A DNA stretch of 64,000 nucleotides, taken from assembly GCA_020072585.1 (NCBI GenBank), contig JAIQGL010000029.1, positions 62,001 through 126,000 on the forward strand, read 5' to 3'. Under the pieces are notes generated by a model. That model saw only the letters and a program-made list of their open reading frames with translations. It did no database searches and was not told where the DNA came from. How positions within the stretch are numbered: the first letter of the stretch is position 1; every line of letters starts with the position of its first letter. This stretch comes from Terriglobia bacterium. GTDB lineage: Bacteria > Acidobacteriota > Terriglobia > Terriglobales > Acidobacteriaceae. This document shows, one piece after another, positions 28,302-37,610 of the stretch. Made by a program: the position numbers and the translations under genes.

Positions 28302-31135
28302 TCAATGGGAACGGCAGATCTCTTAAACTCGCGGCGCTGTTGACCACCACCCTGGCAACATGCGCACTGGTCTACTACCAGCCGGACCAGAGCAAGCTGA
28401 ACGATATTCCCAACCGTCTTCCCGAAGCGGCGCCTTACGTTGTGGCAGAGGCCCAGGCATTTCCGCCTCCCTACCATGACCACTGGGAACAGGAGGACAG
28501 CCCGGGGCAATGTCAGACTTGCCATCAGAAGATTTTTGATGAATGGAACGGTTCCATGATGTCGAATTCCTGGCGTGATCCCGCCTGGCGCGCGGCCTTT
28601 CTGGCGCTGGCGCGCGCGACCTCAGCCAATGGAGAATGTGACACGCCTGAACCGCCTGACGGCACCGCAAAAGCGGCGCACAATCCCTTTGCCAACAAAG
28701 GTGAATGTTCTTCAACCTTTGATATCGGCACCGATAAATACACAGTTTCCCGGCCGGGATCTCTGTTGGATTTCTTCTGCTCGCGCTGCCACATGCCCAC
28801 AGATTACGTGGACAACATTCCACTCAGGAATGTGAAGCTCGACCCGAATACCAATCTTGAGAGCGCACCGGGCGATCCGAACTTCAATCCAACATCGGAT
28901 AATGGAACCGGCATCGCTTTTGCCGCGGCGCTGGCACAATATCGCAACACGGATTCAGGAAAGAGCGGGATCATCTGCGCGGTGTGCCACACCAACGCGG
29001 AGACACGCGATACTCCATTCCATAATTATTCCCATAGCGCCAGCGCTTACGTGCCTGCGCAGGGAACCAAGCCTCGCAATGAATTGCTGGCTGCGGCGCA
29101 GCAGGATATCTTCAACGTGCCTGATTCCAGCAAACAGAACCTGGGGTATAGCATCGGCGCCGGCTCCTACCGGTTGTCACCGCATGCCATTGGATCCCCG
29201 GAAAGGTTTGGTCCATTGGCCGCGAACCCGACGGGTACAGATACTTACACCAGCCAGATCTTTGGGCAGGAAATCCCTTATCAGAAGATTGATCCGGCAA
29301 AGCACAAGGGATATCACCAGGCAATGTTCCTGCGGGCGGAGATGTGCGCAGCGTGCCATGACGTAACCAATGCGTTGCCCATCAAGAACCCGATTGGCAA
29401 ATGGGTGGGTGGCTTCCCCATTGAACGCACCTACACGGAGTGGGCCAACAGCGTGTACGCAGATCGCCCGGGCAATAAGAATTTTGATTCGCATTTCAAG
29501 CGCGACTGCCAGAGCTGCCATATGCAGCAGGATTACGGCCAGCCCGGCACGGCGCAGACTCTATATAAAGACGGGAAACCATTGCCGCCTCAGGTGGACC
29601 GCGTCGCCAACGAGGGGGGATCGCCTCATCCATTCTTTACCCATCATTTTGTTGGTGGCAATGCTTACGTCACAGGCTTGATTGGCAAGGATGTTGACCA
29701 GAGCGGAAATGTCGCACCATATCCAGAGCTCTCTGCGTTCAGCTTTTCTTCTGCTGATGAAAAGAGTCCCTATTCACGCGGTTTCTGGACACACACAGAG
29801 CGCAAGGGCGCCTATTCGCAGCAAGCGCGGCTTGCCTGGGACCGTTTGCGCCACGTGCTCAGCATGGATGTGCACGGCCCGGCTACGGCCCCTGCCAATA
29901 CTTCAGTTCCTCTTTCCATCACCATTGCCAACACAGGCAGCGGTCACGATTTCCCTACGGGTTTCCCTGAAGGCCGCACGGCATGGCTGTCACTGCATGC
30001 CTATGACCTGGCCACAGGCAAAGAGCTTCAAATTCAGGACAACGTATGGAAGCGCTCTTCCGTGGGGGTGGGAAACCTCACAACAGAGGAGATGGTCGAT
30101 CCCAATTTCCCTGGCTGCAATTGGAAAATTCCAGCCGGTTCGGCTGATCCCTATTCCGTACAGTTCAAGGCCGTGGCGTCTCTTGGCGATGGCTGTCCGA
30201 CCCTGGACCTGCCCTACGCTACACCATTGAATCTTGTTACGAACAAGGCGGGTCTACCTATCGACAAAGACGGGCGAGTGATTGACCGCAACAATTCAAC
30301 GGCATTGCCGCAATTCAAAGATAACGATGGAAATGGAGATCTCTTTGATGACTCCTTCCTTCGCGATACCCGTTTCAAGCCGAGAGGGCGCCCCGAATAC
30401 GAGAAAAAGATCGATCGTTATTCAGTAGTCATCCCGCAGGGAACACAGGGCCCCGTGGCTGTTACCGCTGCGGTCTATTACCAGTCGATTGAAGCCGTCG
30501 TGGCGCTGCATTTCCTGGGCAATATGGCGGACACAAACAACAACTTTGTGCTGGAGCCCTGCGTCTTGGGCGGTCTTTGCGACGGTCGTAAGCCCACAAC
30601 CGAGCCTGCTGTAGTGGAAGGAGCGCCACCGGTGCCCATGGTCGTGCGTAATTGGGTGATCTCAGTGGATGGCGGACCTGCTGACAAAACCGTACCCCGC
30701 GTGGCTGTTTATCCGGCGTCTGGCACGCAAAAAGCCTATCAAGATACCGTCGTGAAGGTGTTTTTCTCCAAGCCGGTGCGCGGCGTGGATAGCCGAAGCT
30801 TTACGTTAACCGATTCGACCGGTAAGCCAGTTCCAGCATGGGTTGACCAGGTTGGAGACGCCACCTGGGGGCTGTTCCCGGATCCTGTGCTTCTGAAGCC
30901 CGGTGAAAGCTATAGTGCACGCCTCAAAGCCGGAGTCTGCGACCTATCAGGTCAGTGTACAAAGCAGGACACAACGTGGAGATTCACGGTGTGCAAAGAA
31001 TCAAGCCAGGGAACGGGCGATACCAGTATTCCCATAGGGTTCACCGTGCCTGAGCTAGGCAGCGCTAGTGCTGCTCCACGCGCCACAGCAGTGCACGAAA
31101 AATCGCATACGAAGGTGCGACTGGCGAGCAAGTAA
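28298..31135 (+). CDS. Large multihaem cytochrome c with C-terminal Ig-like domain
   Basis: The N-terminus has a signal or anchor (residues 8-30). Five CxxCH haem sites are visible: CQTCH, CSRCH, CAVCH, CAACH and CQSCH, the last followed by MQQDYG. Spacing is wide and resembles periplasmic multihaem electron-transfer proteins. The C-terminal ~150 residues form a bacterial Ig-like domain (FSKPVRGVDSRSFTLTDSTG, then a strand ending WRFTV). It is translationally coupled to actF, so it belongs to the same operon and may be the acceptor for the complex or a surface conduit. I do not recognise a specific enzyme such as nitrite reductase. Confidence 0.78.
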   Translation: MINGNGRSLKLAALLTTTLATCALVYYQPDQSKLNDIPNRLPEAAPYVVAEAQAFPPPYHDHWEQEDSPGQCQTCHQKIFDEWNGSMMSNSWRDPAWRAAFLALARATSANGECDTPEPPDGTAKAAHNPFANKGECSSTFDIGTDKYTVSRPGSLLDFFCSRCHMPTDYVDNIPLRNVKLDPNTNLESAPGDPNFNPTSDNGTGIAFAAALAQYRNTDSGKSGIICAVCHTNAETRDTPFHNYSHSASAYVPAQGTKPRNELLAAAQQDIFNVPDSSKQNLGYSIGAGSYRLSPHAIGSPERFGPLAANPTGTDTYTSQIFGQEIPYQKIDPAKHKGYHQAMFLRAEMCAACHDVTNALPIKNPIGKWVGGFPIERTYTEWANSVYADRPGNKNFDSHFKRDCQSCHMQQDYGQPGTAQTLYKDGKPLPPQVDRVANEGGSPHPFFTHHFVGGNAYVTGLIGKDVDQSGNVAPYPELSAFSFSSADEKSPYSRGFWTHTERKGAYSQQARLAWDRLRHVLSMDVHGPATAPANTSVPLSITIANTGSGHDFPTGFPEGRTAWLSLHAYDLATGKELQIQDNVWKRSSVGVGNLTTEEMVDPNFPGCNWKIPAGSADPYSVQFKAVASLGDGCPTLDLPYATPLNLVTNKAGLPIDKDGRVIDRNNSTALPQFKDNDGNGDLFDDSFLRDTRFKPRGRPEYEKKIDRYSVVIPQGTQGPVAVTAAVYYQSIEAVVALHFLGNMADTNNNFVLEPCVLGGLCDGRKPTTEPAVVEGAPPVPMVVRNWVISVDGGPADKTVPRVAVYPASGTQKAYQDTVVKVFFSKPVRGVDSRSFTLTDSTGKPVPAWVDQVGDATWGLFPDPVLLKPGESYSARLKAGVCDLSGQCTKQDTTWRFTVCKESSQGTGDTSIPIGFTVPELGSASAAPRATAVHEKSHTKVRLASK

Positions 31136-31145
31136 TTACGCTGAG

Positions 31146-31180
31146 CGGTCCCGGAGGTTTTCTCCGGGGACCGATTTCTT
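31146..31180 (+). terminator. Terminator of the electron-transfer operon
   Basis: Arms 31146-31156 and 31162-31173 form a GC-rich stem with one bulge, followed by a T-rich run (ATTTCTTT). It closes the transcript that begins before the two-haem cytochrome gene. Confidence 0.75.
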
Positions 31181-31197
31181 TCAGCAAATCAGGGTAG

Positions 31198-31539
31198 TTA
31201 TGCCACGTTGCCCAATGAGGCGCCACTTGCGCGTATGGGCTCCCTGCTGATTGCCAGGGTGCGTTGCAGCTGCTCTTTTGCAAAAGTATTGTGCCCTAGC
31301 GCCACCAGCCCGCCGACAAGAAAGCCGAACCCAGCAAAAAAGAGCGGCGCAATGACCGCAAACACCATTCCATCGCTCGCGGCGGCAATTGTGCCCTTGA
31401 ACTGGACTGGCGCTGCGCCCCAGCAGAGCATACAGAATGACAAAACTGGAAAAAACAGCACGGCAGTGCCGGCATGGAGAGCGGCTGACACACTGGCGGC
31501 AAGCAAAACGTTAATCGGTTGTGGTCTGGTCATTGGCAT
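31198..31539 (-). CDS. Small membrane protein, unknown, downstream of element 3
   Basis: From ATG 31539, with a GAGGAAAAG site, the protein is 113 residues long. It has about three hydrophobic helices (near residues 8-28, 30-45 and 55-80); one contains CMLCW. The C-terminal 35 residues are polar. It is the third gene of a small minus-strand series, and its start lies 95 bases after the third structured element. The function is unknown. Confidence 0.55.
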   Translation of the reverse strand: MPMTRPQPINVLLAASVSAALHAGTAVLFFPVLSFCMLCWGAAPVQFKGTIAAASDGMVFAVIAPLFFAGFGFLVGGLVALGHNTFAKEQLQRTLAISREPIRASGASLGNVA

Positions 31540-31633
31540 ATTCTTTTCCTCATCTACAAAACTTGTATTTTTTGTGGAGCATGGCGTACTCGAGAAAACG
31601 CCTGGCTTAACTCCACGAATGCGCTTTTTGTTG

Positions 31634-31728
31634 CCAAAACAAAAATGGCCCAGAGATATTTCCATCTCTGGGCCAAATCTCCGTTCAGCCGGGTCTGGTA
31701 TTTTGCCCGGCAGCGAAAATCGGGGCCC
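31634..31728 (-). ncRNA. Structured leader element, copy 3 (riboswitch-like)
   Basis: Read on the minus strand, GGGCC (31728-31724) can pair with the GGCCC of the downstream arm. It encloses AUUUUCG/CGGAGAU (seven pairs) and a GCCGGG/CCCGGC apical hairpin. The competing terminator hairpin occupies 31646-31675 (12 pairs, six-base loop), followed by TTTTTGTTTTGG. The copy lies between the stop of the 126-codon-type gene and the start of the small membrane protein, so it could act as an intercistronic switch. Confidence 0.68.
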
Positions 31729-31775
31729 TCGCCAAACTGGATCCGGCCTTTTTGCCGGAAAACCGAGTCAGGATT

Positions 31776-32078
31776 TTACGTGCTACGGTAAGTTTTTTTT
31801 GCCACGGCCTCCACGCAGGTAATTTCACCACGGCGGAACTGGATCGTAATTGAGCCGGGGCACTTGCGTGTCTTAATGAAATCAGAGAGCGCGACAAAAA
31901 GTTCTTTGGGAATGTTCAGCCTGGCTCCGCTGGGGGAAGTGGCAAGGTACTGCAGATCCGGGGTTGGTTCCGGGGACTGGGGGAGCTTATCGGTCCGCAA
32001 TGCTGTCTCTTGTGCGGAATCGCCGTCCTTGGTTAGTTGAGCAACACCGGTTGCATAATAGACTCGTGTATCTGACAT
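31776..32078 (-). CDS. Small DUF2292/YezD-like protein, longer paralogue
   Basis: From ATG 32078 it is 100 residues. The C-terminal half (GARLNIPKELFVALSDFIK, then GSITIQFRRGEI and EAVAKKTY) matches the neighbouring 68-residue protein block by block, so the two are paralogues. The pattern recalls small YezD/DUF2292-type proteins, some of which are linked to sulfur metabolism in other bacteria; this is tentative. The N-terminal half is unique. Confidence 0.55.
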   Translation of the reverse strand: MSDTRVYYATGVAQLTKDGDSAQETALRTDKLPQSPEPTPDLQYLATSPSGARLNIPKELFVALSDFIKTRKCPGSITIQFRRGEITCVEAVAKKTYRST

Positions 32079-32146
32079 ACAAAACCTGCGTTCTTTCTTG
32101 TTCGGTCGTTCTCGGATCTGGTGGTAAACCTCAGGGATAATTGGGG

Positions 32147-32332
32147 TCAACAACAATCATCAATCCCCATGCAGGTTGATATGTCAACATCCTTGGGGTG
32201 CGCACGAGTCAGAATGAGGCGGAACGCTGAGGCCCGTCTATCGGCTTGTTGCAGCTGATGTGGCCCAGTCAACAAACCGCGGAATATGCGCTGACGTGCT
32301 CGGTGGTGAGCGGCAAGGGGGTTCCGTCTCAT
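32147..32332 (-). CDS. Possible small basic protein after element 4
   Basis: This 61-residue frame has an AAGGAG site 10 bases before its ATG. It is basic and carries two terminal Cys after an Asp-Asp. It begins 88 bases after structured element 4, a spacing close to that seen for elements 2 and 3 and their genes. The composition is not typical for a folded protein, so it may be spurious. Confidence 0.35.
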   Translation of the reverse strand: MRRNPLAAHHRARQRIFRGLLTGPHQLQQADRRASAFRLILTRAHPKDVDISTCMGIDDCC

Positions 32333-32418
32333 TTTTAGTCAACTCCTTGGGCACTAAGACCCTGTGGCAGAGTTAGTGTTGCGCGGGCTACCAGCGTTTC
32401 AGTTTCCCTGAAAATTTG

Positions 32419-32507
32419 CGCAATAAACAAGGCTCAGAGAGCTTACGCCTCTCTGAGCCAAATTTCGCGTCTGCTCCGGAAGTTTCCGGGAACTGAAATC
32501 GGGGCTC
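32419..32507 (-). ncRNA. Structured leader element, copy 4 (riboswitch-like)
   Basis: On the minus strand GAGCC (32507-32503) can pair with GGCTC of the downstream arm. It encloses AUUUC/GAAAU and a CCGGAA/UUCCGG apical hairpin. The terminator-like alternative uses 32431-32441 with 32449-32459 (11 pairs) and then TTGTTTATT. The outer pairs agree with copy 1 and differ from copies 2 and 3 at the same covarying position. Confidence 0.68.
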
Positions 32508-32577
32508 GCCCGCTAGTAACGTTATTCAACTTCTTACTGACAGACAATCAAAAACTACATTTGTAAGAAATTCTTTA

Positions 32578-32784
32578 TTACTTATAGGTCTTCTTGATTA
32601 CTGCTTCCAGTCCTGCGATCCCGCCATTCCTGAATTGGATCACCACGGAGCCGGTCTGCTTACTGCCCTGGAGAAAGTCCAGCAGAAGCCCAAATAACTC
32701 CTTTGGAATTTCAATGCGGGTTCCGTCGGGAGCAACAACCAGATGTTGCTGCGGGTTGTGCTGAAATGAAACGACTGTTGGCAT
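32578..32784 (-). CDS. Small DUF2292/YezD-like protein, short paralogue
   Basis: This 68-residue protein starts at ATG 32784 with a strong GGAGGGG site. It shares the motif GTRIEIPKELFGLLLDFL, then GSVVIQFRNGGIAGLEAV and KKTY, with the gene downstream (31776-32078). The two probably arose by duplication together with the structured elements. The function is not known; the fold is probably a small alpha/beta domain. Confidence 0.65.
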   Translation of the reverse strand: MPTVVSFQHNPQQHLVVAPDGTRIEIPKELFGLLLDFLQGSKQTGSVVIQFRNGGIAGLEAVIKKTYK

Positions 32785-33256
32785 TTTCTTCCACCCCTCC
32801 GTGATTTCAGGGTACACGCTTTTTTAACAAAGAGGCGTTTCTCTGGAACCTAACTGATCAAACGCTGGCGCTGTGGCCAGTTTACCTGCAAACTAGATCT
32901 TCTCAGATTTCCGCCCTAGGATCATTTTTCGGGGCGAATTATCCCACAGAGTTCATTAAAAATGAGTATTCTTTAACAAATTCCTACTTTCGGAAAATAG
33001 GACAGAAAATTGGCTTCGATCAATGAATCTAATCGCTTAAGGGGCTGACCTGGAGGATAGCTCGCAACCGGAGAAGAGTTGGGGAGAAGATATTTTTTCC
33101 GTATTTTGACATTTTAGGCGGCTGACGGGGTTAAGCAGAGTTGGCTCAGATTTTGGACATAACTGCCCGTGCATCTTGATGAAAAATTCAGCAAACTTTC
33201 GCTAACAGCTTCGGCTGCAAGAAGTTAGAATTTTTGCTGCGCGTTTAAAACGTGGA
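32785..33256. other. Divergent regulatory region, no gene
   Basis: The stretch separates the minus-strand small genes from the plus-strand ECF sigma gene. It holds the promoters of both by position. The palindrome CTGGCGCTGTGGCCAG is near 32864-32879. I see no reading frame and no fifth copy of the structured element. Confidence 0.5.
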
Positions 33257-33880
33257 ATGGGACAAGAAGAAATCCCAATTCGGGACCTGCTAAATTTTTG
33301 CTTGAGCTCTGAAGACCAGGAGCGATGGCGAGACTTTGTGCGCCGTACCCAGCCTCTGATCGCAAGTGTAATTATCAATACAATTCGCCGGTGGCAAGAG
33401 CCCAGTCCAAGCCTGGTTGACGACCTGATCCAGGATACATTTCTGAAACTGTTTGCCAATGAGCGCAAGGCCCTGCGCAGTATTAAAAATGAATATGAGA
33501 ATACGATCTTTGGATATTTAAAAGTCGTAGCTTCAAATGTGGTAAGGGACCACTTCCGGCAGACTGAAAACAAGGTGGAAGAAATTGAGTTGACTGATCC
33601 AGTGTTGCCCCCTACACCTGACGGTCTGGATCGGGTTGAATTTGCACGCCTGAAAGATAAGATTCAAACCCGTCTGCAGAGTCTTTCATCCTCTGAAACG
33701 CACCGCAGAGACGAGACGATCTTCTGGATGTATTACGAGCAGGGATACACGGCGAAAGAGATTTCTTTTCTCCCCAGCGTTGGGCTGACTGTAAAAGGAG
33801 TGGAAAGCACCCTTCTGCGCCTCACGCGCTATGTTCGGGAGGATGCGGCGGCATCTTCGGCTGAAAAACCCGATCCTTGA
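33257..33880 (+). CDS. ECF-type RNA polymerase sigma factor
   Basis: This 207-residue protein has region 2 around residues 25-90 (DDLIQDTFLKLFANER matches the core-binding helix) and region 4 around 145-195. The latter has an HRRDETIFWMYYEQGYTAKE helix-turn-helix start and ends LLRLTRYVRE. It lies upstream of a zinc-finger/CHAT protein in the same direction and is probably its partner. Regulation by that protein is inference. Confidence 0.82.
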   Translation: MGQEEIPIRDLLNFCLSSEDQERWRDFVRRTQPLIASVIINTIRRWQEPSPSLVDDLIQDTFLKLFANERKALRSIKNEYENTIFGYLKVVASNVVRDHFRQTENKVEEIELTDPVLPPTPDGLDRVEFARLKDKIQTRLQSLSSSETHRRDETIFWMYYEQGYTAKEISFLPSVGLTVKGVESTLLRLTRYVREDAAASSAEKPDP

Positions 33881-34130
33881 GCGGCCTAGCGTTCTCATTA
33901 CTTTAGGGATGGCAAAAGGTTTCACGTTCGGTTTTACGTCTTAGGGTTTGAAGGCAGTTAAAAGTGAATAGACCAGGAAACAAAGAGAAGGTAATTCGAG
34001 GCGGGTCTGCAAGAGAGGTAGAGGTGGCGGTCAGCCACGGCTTCAGGGCGCGTCCGCTCACTTGCCCAGGCCTTTGCAGGTGCATGCCAAAGGCCAGTCC
34101 CGCACGAATTCTTCTCCCGGAAGGTTGTTC

Positions 34131-37100
34131 ATGAACGCACCACCACAACAGAATTGTCCAGACGAAGATGTGTTGCAAGAGGTGGCCGCAGGGATCGGGT
34201 CGCAGGATCTGGCCCTGAAGACAATGCAGCATGTGGCGCGATGCAGTGATTGCGCTCAAGCGCTGCGCCGGTACATAAGAGAGTTTTCATCGGAACAGTC
34301 TCCTGCAAATACTGCAATCCTCAAGCAGCTTGAGAGTTCCAAGTCGGAGTGGCAGAAGAGGCTGGTTCGCGAAGCAATAGGCGGCAGAAAAAGGTTCCCG
34401 TGGCTGAAGCTAGTGCCGACAATGGCGGCGCTGGCAGTGGCCATTCTGGCCGTGGTGCAGGGGCCCGCTCTGCTGGCTGAGTTCAAATTGAAGCAGGCAC
34501 AAAAGCAGGCTGCAGCCGCTTTCGCGGAACGGCGTACAACAGAGATGCGTCTCACGGCAGTGGACCATGCGCCCTATCGCCCATTTCCGATCGTTCTGGG
34601 CGCGGAGAACGGCCGCGGGATAGACGAGGTGCCAACCTCGCTGCATGATGCCAGTGGCGCCGCGAACAAAAACCTTCTGGCCAGCAATGCCGATCCGCGC
34701 TGGTTGCAAATTCAAGGCCGAGCGCTGCTGTGGGAGTCCACTCCCAGCAGCCTTGAAAAGGCTGAAAAAGATTTTGAAAAAGCGCGGGCTGCTGGTCTTG
34801 AAAGTCCCAGCCTGGAGATTGACCTGGCGGCCAGCTACTTTGAGCGTGACAGTAAAGCCGAGCATCCGAACCTGCAACGCACACTGAACCTGCTGAGTGA
34901 AGTGCTCAGCAAGCCGAAGCTGAACGCTGACGACCGCGCAAGCGCTCTCTATAGCCTGGCCATCGCATACGAGAAGACGCAAGCCTGGGACCTGGCGGTG
35001 GCTACGTGGGAAAAGTATTTACAGGTCGACAGCTCCAGCGCATGGACAGATGAAGCCCGGCAGCATTTGAAGGATGCGAAGGCAAAAATCCCGGCAAACC
35101 CGCAGCAGAGCTATTCTGACCCCTCTTTTTTTTTGCAACAAAAAGCCCAGGGCAAGCTGAGGCCTGAAGATCCGGAGCAGTACCAGCAAAAAGCCTTAAG
35201 CCAATGGCTGCCAGTTGCTGTGGCAGACAAAAGCAGTGACGCGTATCGTGCGGTTGTTGCTTTGGCAGGTGTTTTGTCGGAAGAGCATTCCGATCAATGG
35301 ATGGCAGACTTTATTTTGGCAGCAAGTTCATCCGATACTCTGGGAGTTCAAGCGCTGAGTGCTGCTGTTCTAACTAATGCGCAAGGCTTCCATAACAATG
35401 CTGTTACGCAAGCCGAACTCGCCGAACGAGTGTTCGGACAGCAGAAGAATTTGCCCGGTAAGTTGTTTGCGCAGTTTCAAACATTATATGCGAAGAGAAG
35501 CCTGCTTCTTGGATCGGAATGTTTGTCTAGAGCGGACCGGCTTTGGGACGAAGTATCTTCCACCAAATATCTGTGGTTACAAGCCCAAGTGGCACTAGAA
35601 CGAGCGCAATGCAAAAATTTTCTTGGTGAACTGGCTGAATCTGATAGTGATTCCACGCTGAGTCTGACTCTGGCCCAGCGTTCGCATTTCCCCGTCTTGG
35701 AACTCCGTGTCTTTGGCATTTCCGCAAGTATGCACCATCAACAAGGGCGTTGCGATGGAGCGTGGGAGCAAGGAATTCAGGGGTTGAAGAGATATTGGGA
35801 AGGGGCTTATCCGAGAGACCGGCTCGACCAATTTTATGCGGTAATGTGGCAGTGCACGGAGGAATCCGGCGCTTTGTATGCGGCAGAAGCATTATTGCAA
35901 CATACACTCGCATTGCGTCAAACCTCGGCGGGTCATAATTCATTTCGAGAAGCAATGCTTCATCTTCGTCTTCGGAATATGTTTCTTTCCCAAAAACAGT
36001 ATGCGCTCGCTGCCTCCGAGGATGCCAATGCGTCGTCGTTGCTTAAAAATCTAAAAGAAGATGAAAAACGAGATCCCATTGAGTACAGATTAATCAACGA
36101 CATTGAACCCGCCGAGCTTCAGTTGCAGCAAGGAGATCCTGAGCGGGCGTTGGCGACAATCAAAGAGGTGGGCGACACTTTAAAAACAGTACAGAATGAC
36201 TTCATTAAGCTAAGTGTTGATCGTGTTTCGGGCAGTATTTATCGTAGACTAGGCCGCTTCAGTGAGGCTATAACGGCGTATCAAAACGCAATCAAGATCG
36301 CTGAGGAAGCGCTGGAAAGTTTAAAAGACGGCGATGAGCGGCTTAAATGGCTCAAAGCCACAGATGACAGTTACCGGGGCCTTGTCCGAGTGCTGTTGGA
36401 GCAAAAAAACGATGAGGAAGCTCTGGAGCGGTGGGAGTGGTACCAGAGCAGGCCGTTGCTTCAGGGACTTCATACGGCAAGCCATCAAAGTTCTGAACTC
36501 CAAAAGAAAAAAAACTCACGTTTATGGCCCGCTTCAGCAGGAACACGTCTGATTTACGCAAATTTTCAAGATGGCTTGCAAATATGGATATTCAACGGCA
36601 AGGTGGTGCAGAGCACCTGGGTGAAGGTGAGGCAACAGGATTTTGAGCGTGCAGTGCGCGATTTTGCTGAGCGCTGTTCCACTCCGGATTCCAACCTAAA
36701 TGAAATCCGTGAGCAAGGTGCATGGCTGTATTCACGATTGCTTCAGCCGGTCGTTGCGCAATTGCCGGAATCTCAAGTTGTGGTGGTCGAATTAGATCGA
36801 TCTGCTTATAACCTCTCTATGGAGGCATTAACCAGTCCTGCCGGATGGTACTTCGGTGAGAAATATCCTGTTGTGTACTCTCCTGGCATACAGATGGAGG
36901 AAGGGCTTCATATTCCATCGCCAATCAGCCCGCAACAGGCGCTGCTACTCCTTGATGCGTCTCGCTCTCCTGATGCTGGTTTCCTCCCTGGCATGGAGAC
37001 GCAAAGGAATACAATATCCCAAATCTTTGCGCGAACAACGCTGGTGAACTCTTCAAGCACAACGTGGAATGAAATACGCCCCCGGATTGCATCAAGTCAA

Positions 37101-37505
37101 ATATTTCACTATATGGGCCATGGCAGACGAGATGGCAGCGGTACGACTTTGGTTCTAAACACCAGGGAATCCCTGCGCGCAAACGATATTGCGCCTGAAC
37201 TATTTGGGCGATTACAACTTGTGGTTCTTGCAGCATGTTCCACCGCTGCCGGAAGGGAAAGCGGGTTGTTGGATGCTAACAGCCTTATTCGCGCGTTTCT
37301 GACGGCCCGAGTGCCTAGGGTCGTAGCCAGCCACTGGGACGTCGACTCTGAGAGCACCTCGCACCTCATGATAAGTTTTTATCACAACGTCACAACTGAT
37401 AATTCTATTGCCCAGGCAATTTATCATGCACGTAAAGAAATCCTTGCCAGCCATCCTCACCCTTACTATTGGGCCAGCTTCAGCCTAACGGGAAGGGCAA
37501 GCTAG
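34131..37505 (+). CDS. Zinc-finger anti-sigma-like, TPR and CHAT protease fusion
   Basis: From ATG 34131 the protein is 1124 residues long. The N-terminus has a zinc anti-sigma-like motif (HVARCSDCAQALRR near residue 39). A membrane helix (about residues 93-115) follows, then a long TPR-type helical region and a C-terminal CHAT caspase-like domain. Catalytic residues are visible: H997 in YMGHG and C1036 in VLAACSTA, with YYWASFSLTG at the end. CHAT proteins are cysteine peptidases; many cleave a partner in signalling or immunity. The order after an ECF sigma gene, and the anti-sigma-type N-terminus, suggest a membrane anti-sigma factor fused to a protease, which is an unusual architecture. 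Confidence 0.8.
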   Translation: MNAPPQQNCPDEDVLQEVAAGIGSQDLALKTMQHVARCSDCAQALRRYIREFSSEQSPANTAILKQLESSKSEWQKRLVREAIGGRKRFPWLKLVPTMAALAVAILAVVQGPALLAEFKLKQAQKQAAAAFAERRTTEMRLTAVDHAPYRPFPIVLGAENGRGIDEVPTSLHDASGAANKNLLASNADPRWLQIQGRALLWESTPSSLEKAEKDFEKARAAGLESPSLEIDLAASYFERDSKAEHPNLQRTLNLLSEVLSKPKLNADDRASALYSLAIAYEKTQAWDLAVATWEKYLQVDSSSAWTDEARQHLKDAKAKIPANPQQSYSDPSFFLQQKAQGKLRPEDPEQYQQKALSQWLPVAVADKSSDAYRAVVALAGVLSEEHSDQWMADFILAASSSDTLGVQALSAAVLTNAQGFHNNAVTQAELAERVFGQQKNLPGKLFAQFQTLYAKRSLLLGSECLSRADRLWDEVSSTKYLWLQAQVALERAQCKNFLGELAESDSDSTLSLTLAQRSHFPVLELRVFGISASMHHQQGRCDGAWEQGIQGLKRYWEGAYPRDRLDQFYAVMWQCTEESGALYAAEALLQHTLALRQTSAGHNSFREAMLHLRLRNMFLSQKQYALAASEDANASSLLKNLKEDEKRDPIEYRLINDIEPAELQLQQGDPERALATIKEVGDTLKTVQNDFIKLSVDRVSGSIYRRLGRFSEAITAYQNAIKIAEEALESLKDGDERLKWLKATDDSYRGLVRVLLEQKNDEEALERWEWYQSRPLLQGLHTASHQSSELQKKKNSRLWPASAGTRLIYANFQDGLQIWIFNGKVVQSTWVKVRQQDFERAVRDFAERCSTPDSNLNEIREQGAWLYSRLLQPVVAQLPESQVVVVELDRSAYNLSMEALTSPAGWYFGEKYPVVYSPGIQMEEGLHIPSPISPQQALLLLDASRSPDAGFLPGMETQRNTISQIFARTTLVNSSSTTWNEIRPRIASSQIFHYMGHGRRDGSGTTLVLNTRESLRANDIAPELFGRLQLVVLAACSTAAGRESGLLDANSLIRAFLTARVPRVVASHWDVDSESTSHLMISFYHNVTTDNSIAQAIYHARKEILASHPHPYYWASFSLTGRAS

Positions 37506-37610
37506 GCTTGTGCTGTACCCCCCATACTTGCGTGATTTTGTGGATTACGGTGCAATGGTGCGTACGTAAATCCTTGATTTTGGTCGTCTACGTTGTCAGG
37601 AGAAGGATAC

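Noticed and set aside
34131-37505. CHAT protein as part of a type III-E CRISPR system
   Set aside because: No cas7-11-like gene and no repeat array lie in the window. Only the CHAT/sigma theme is shared.
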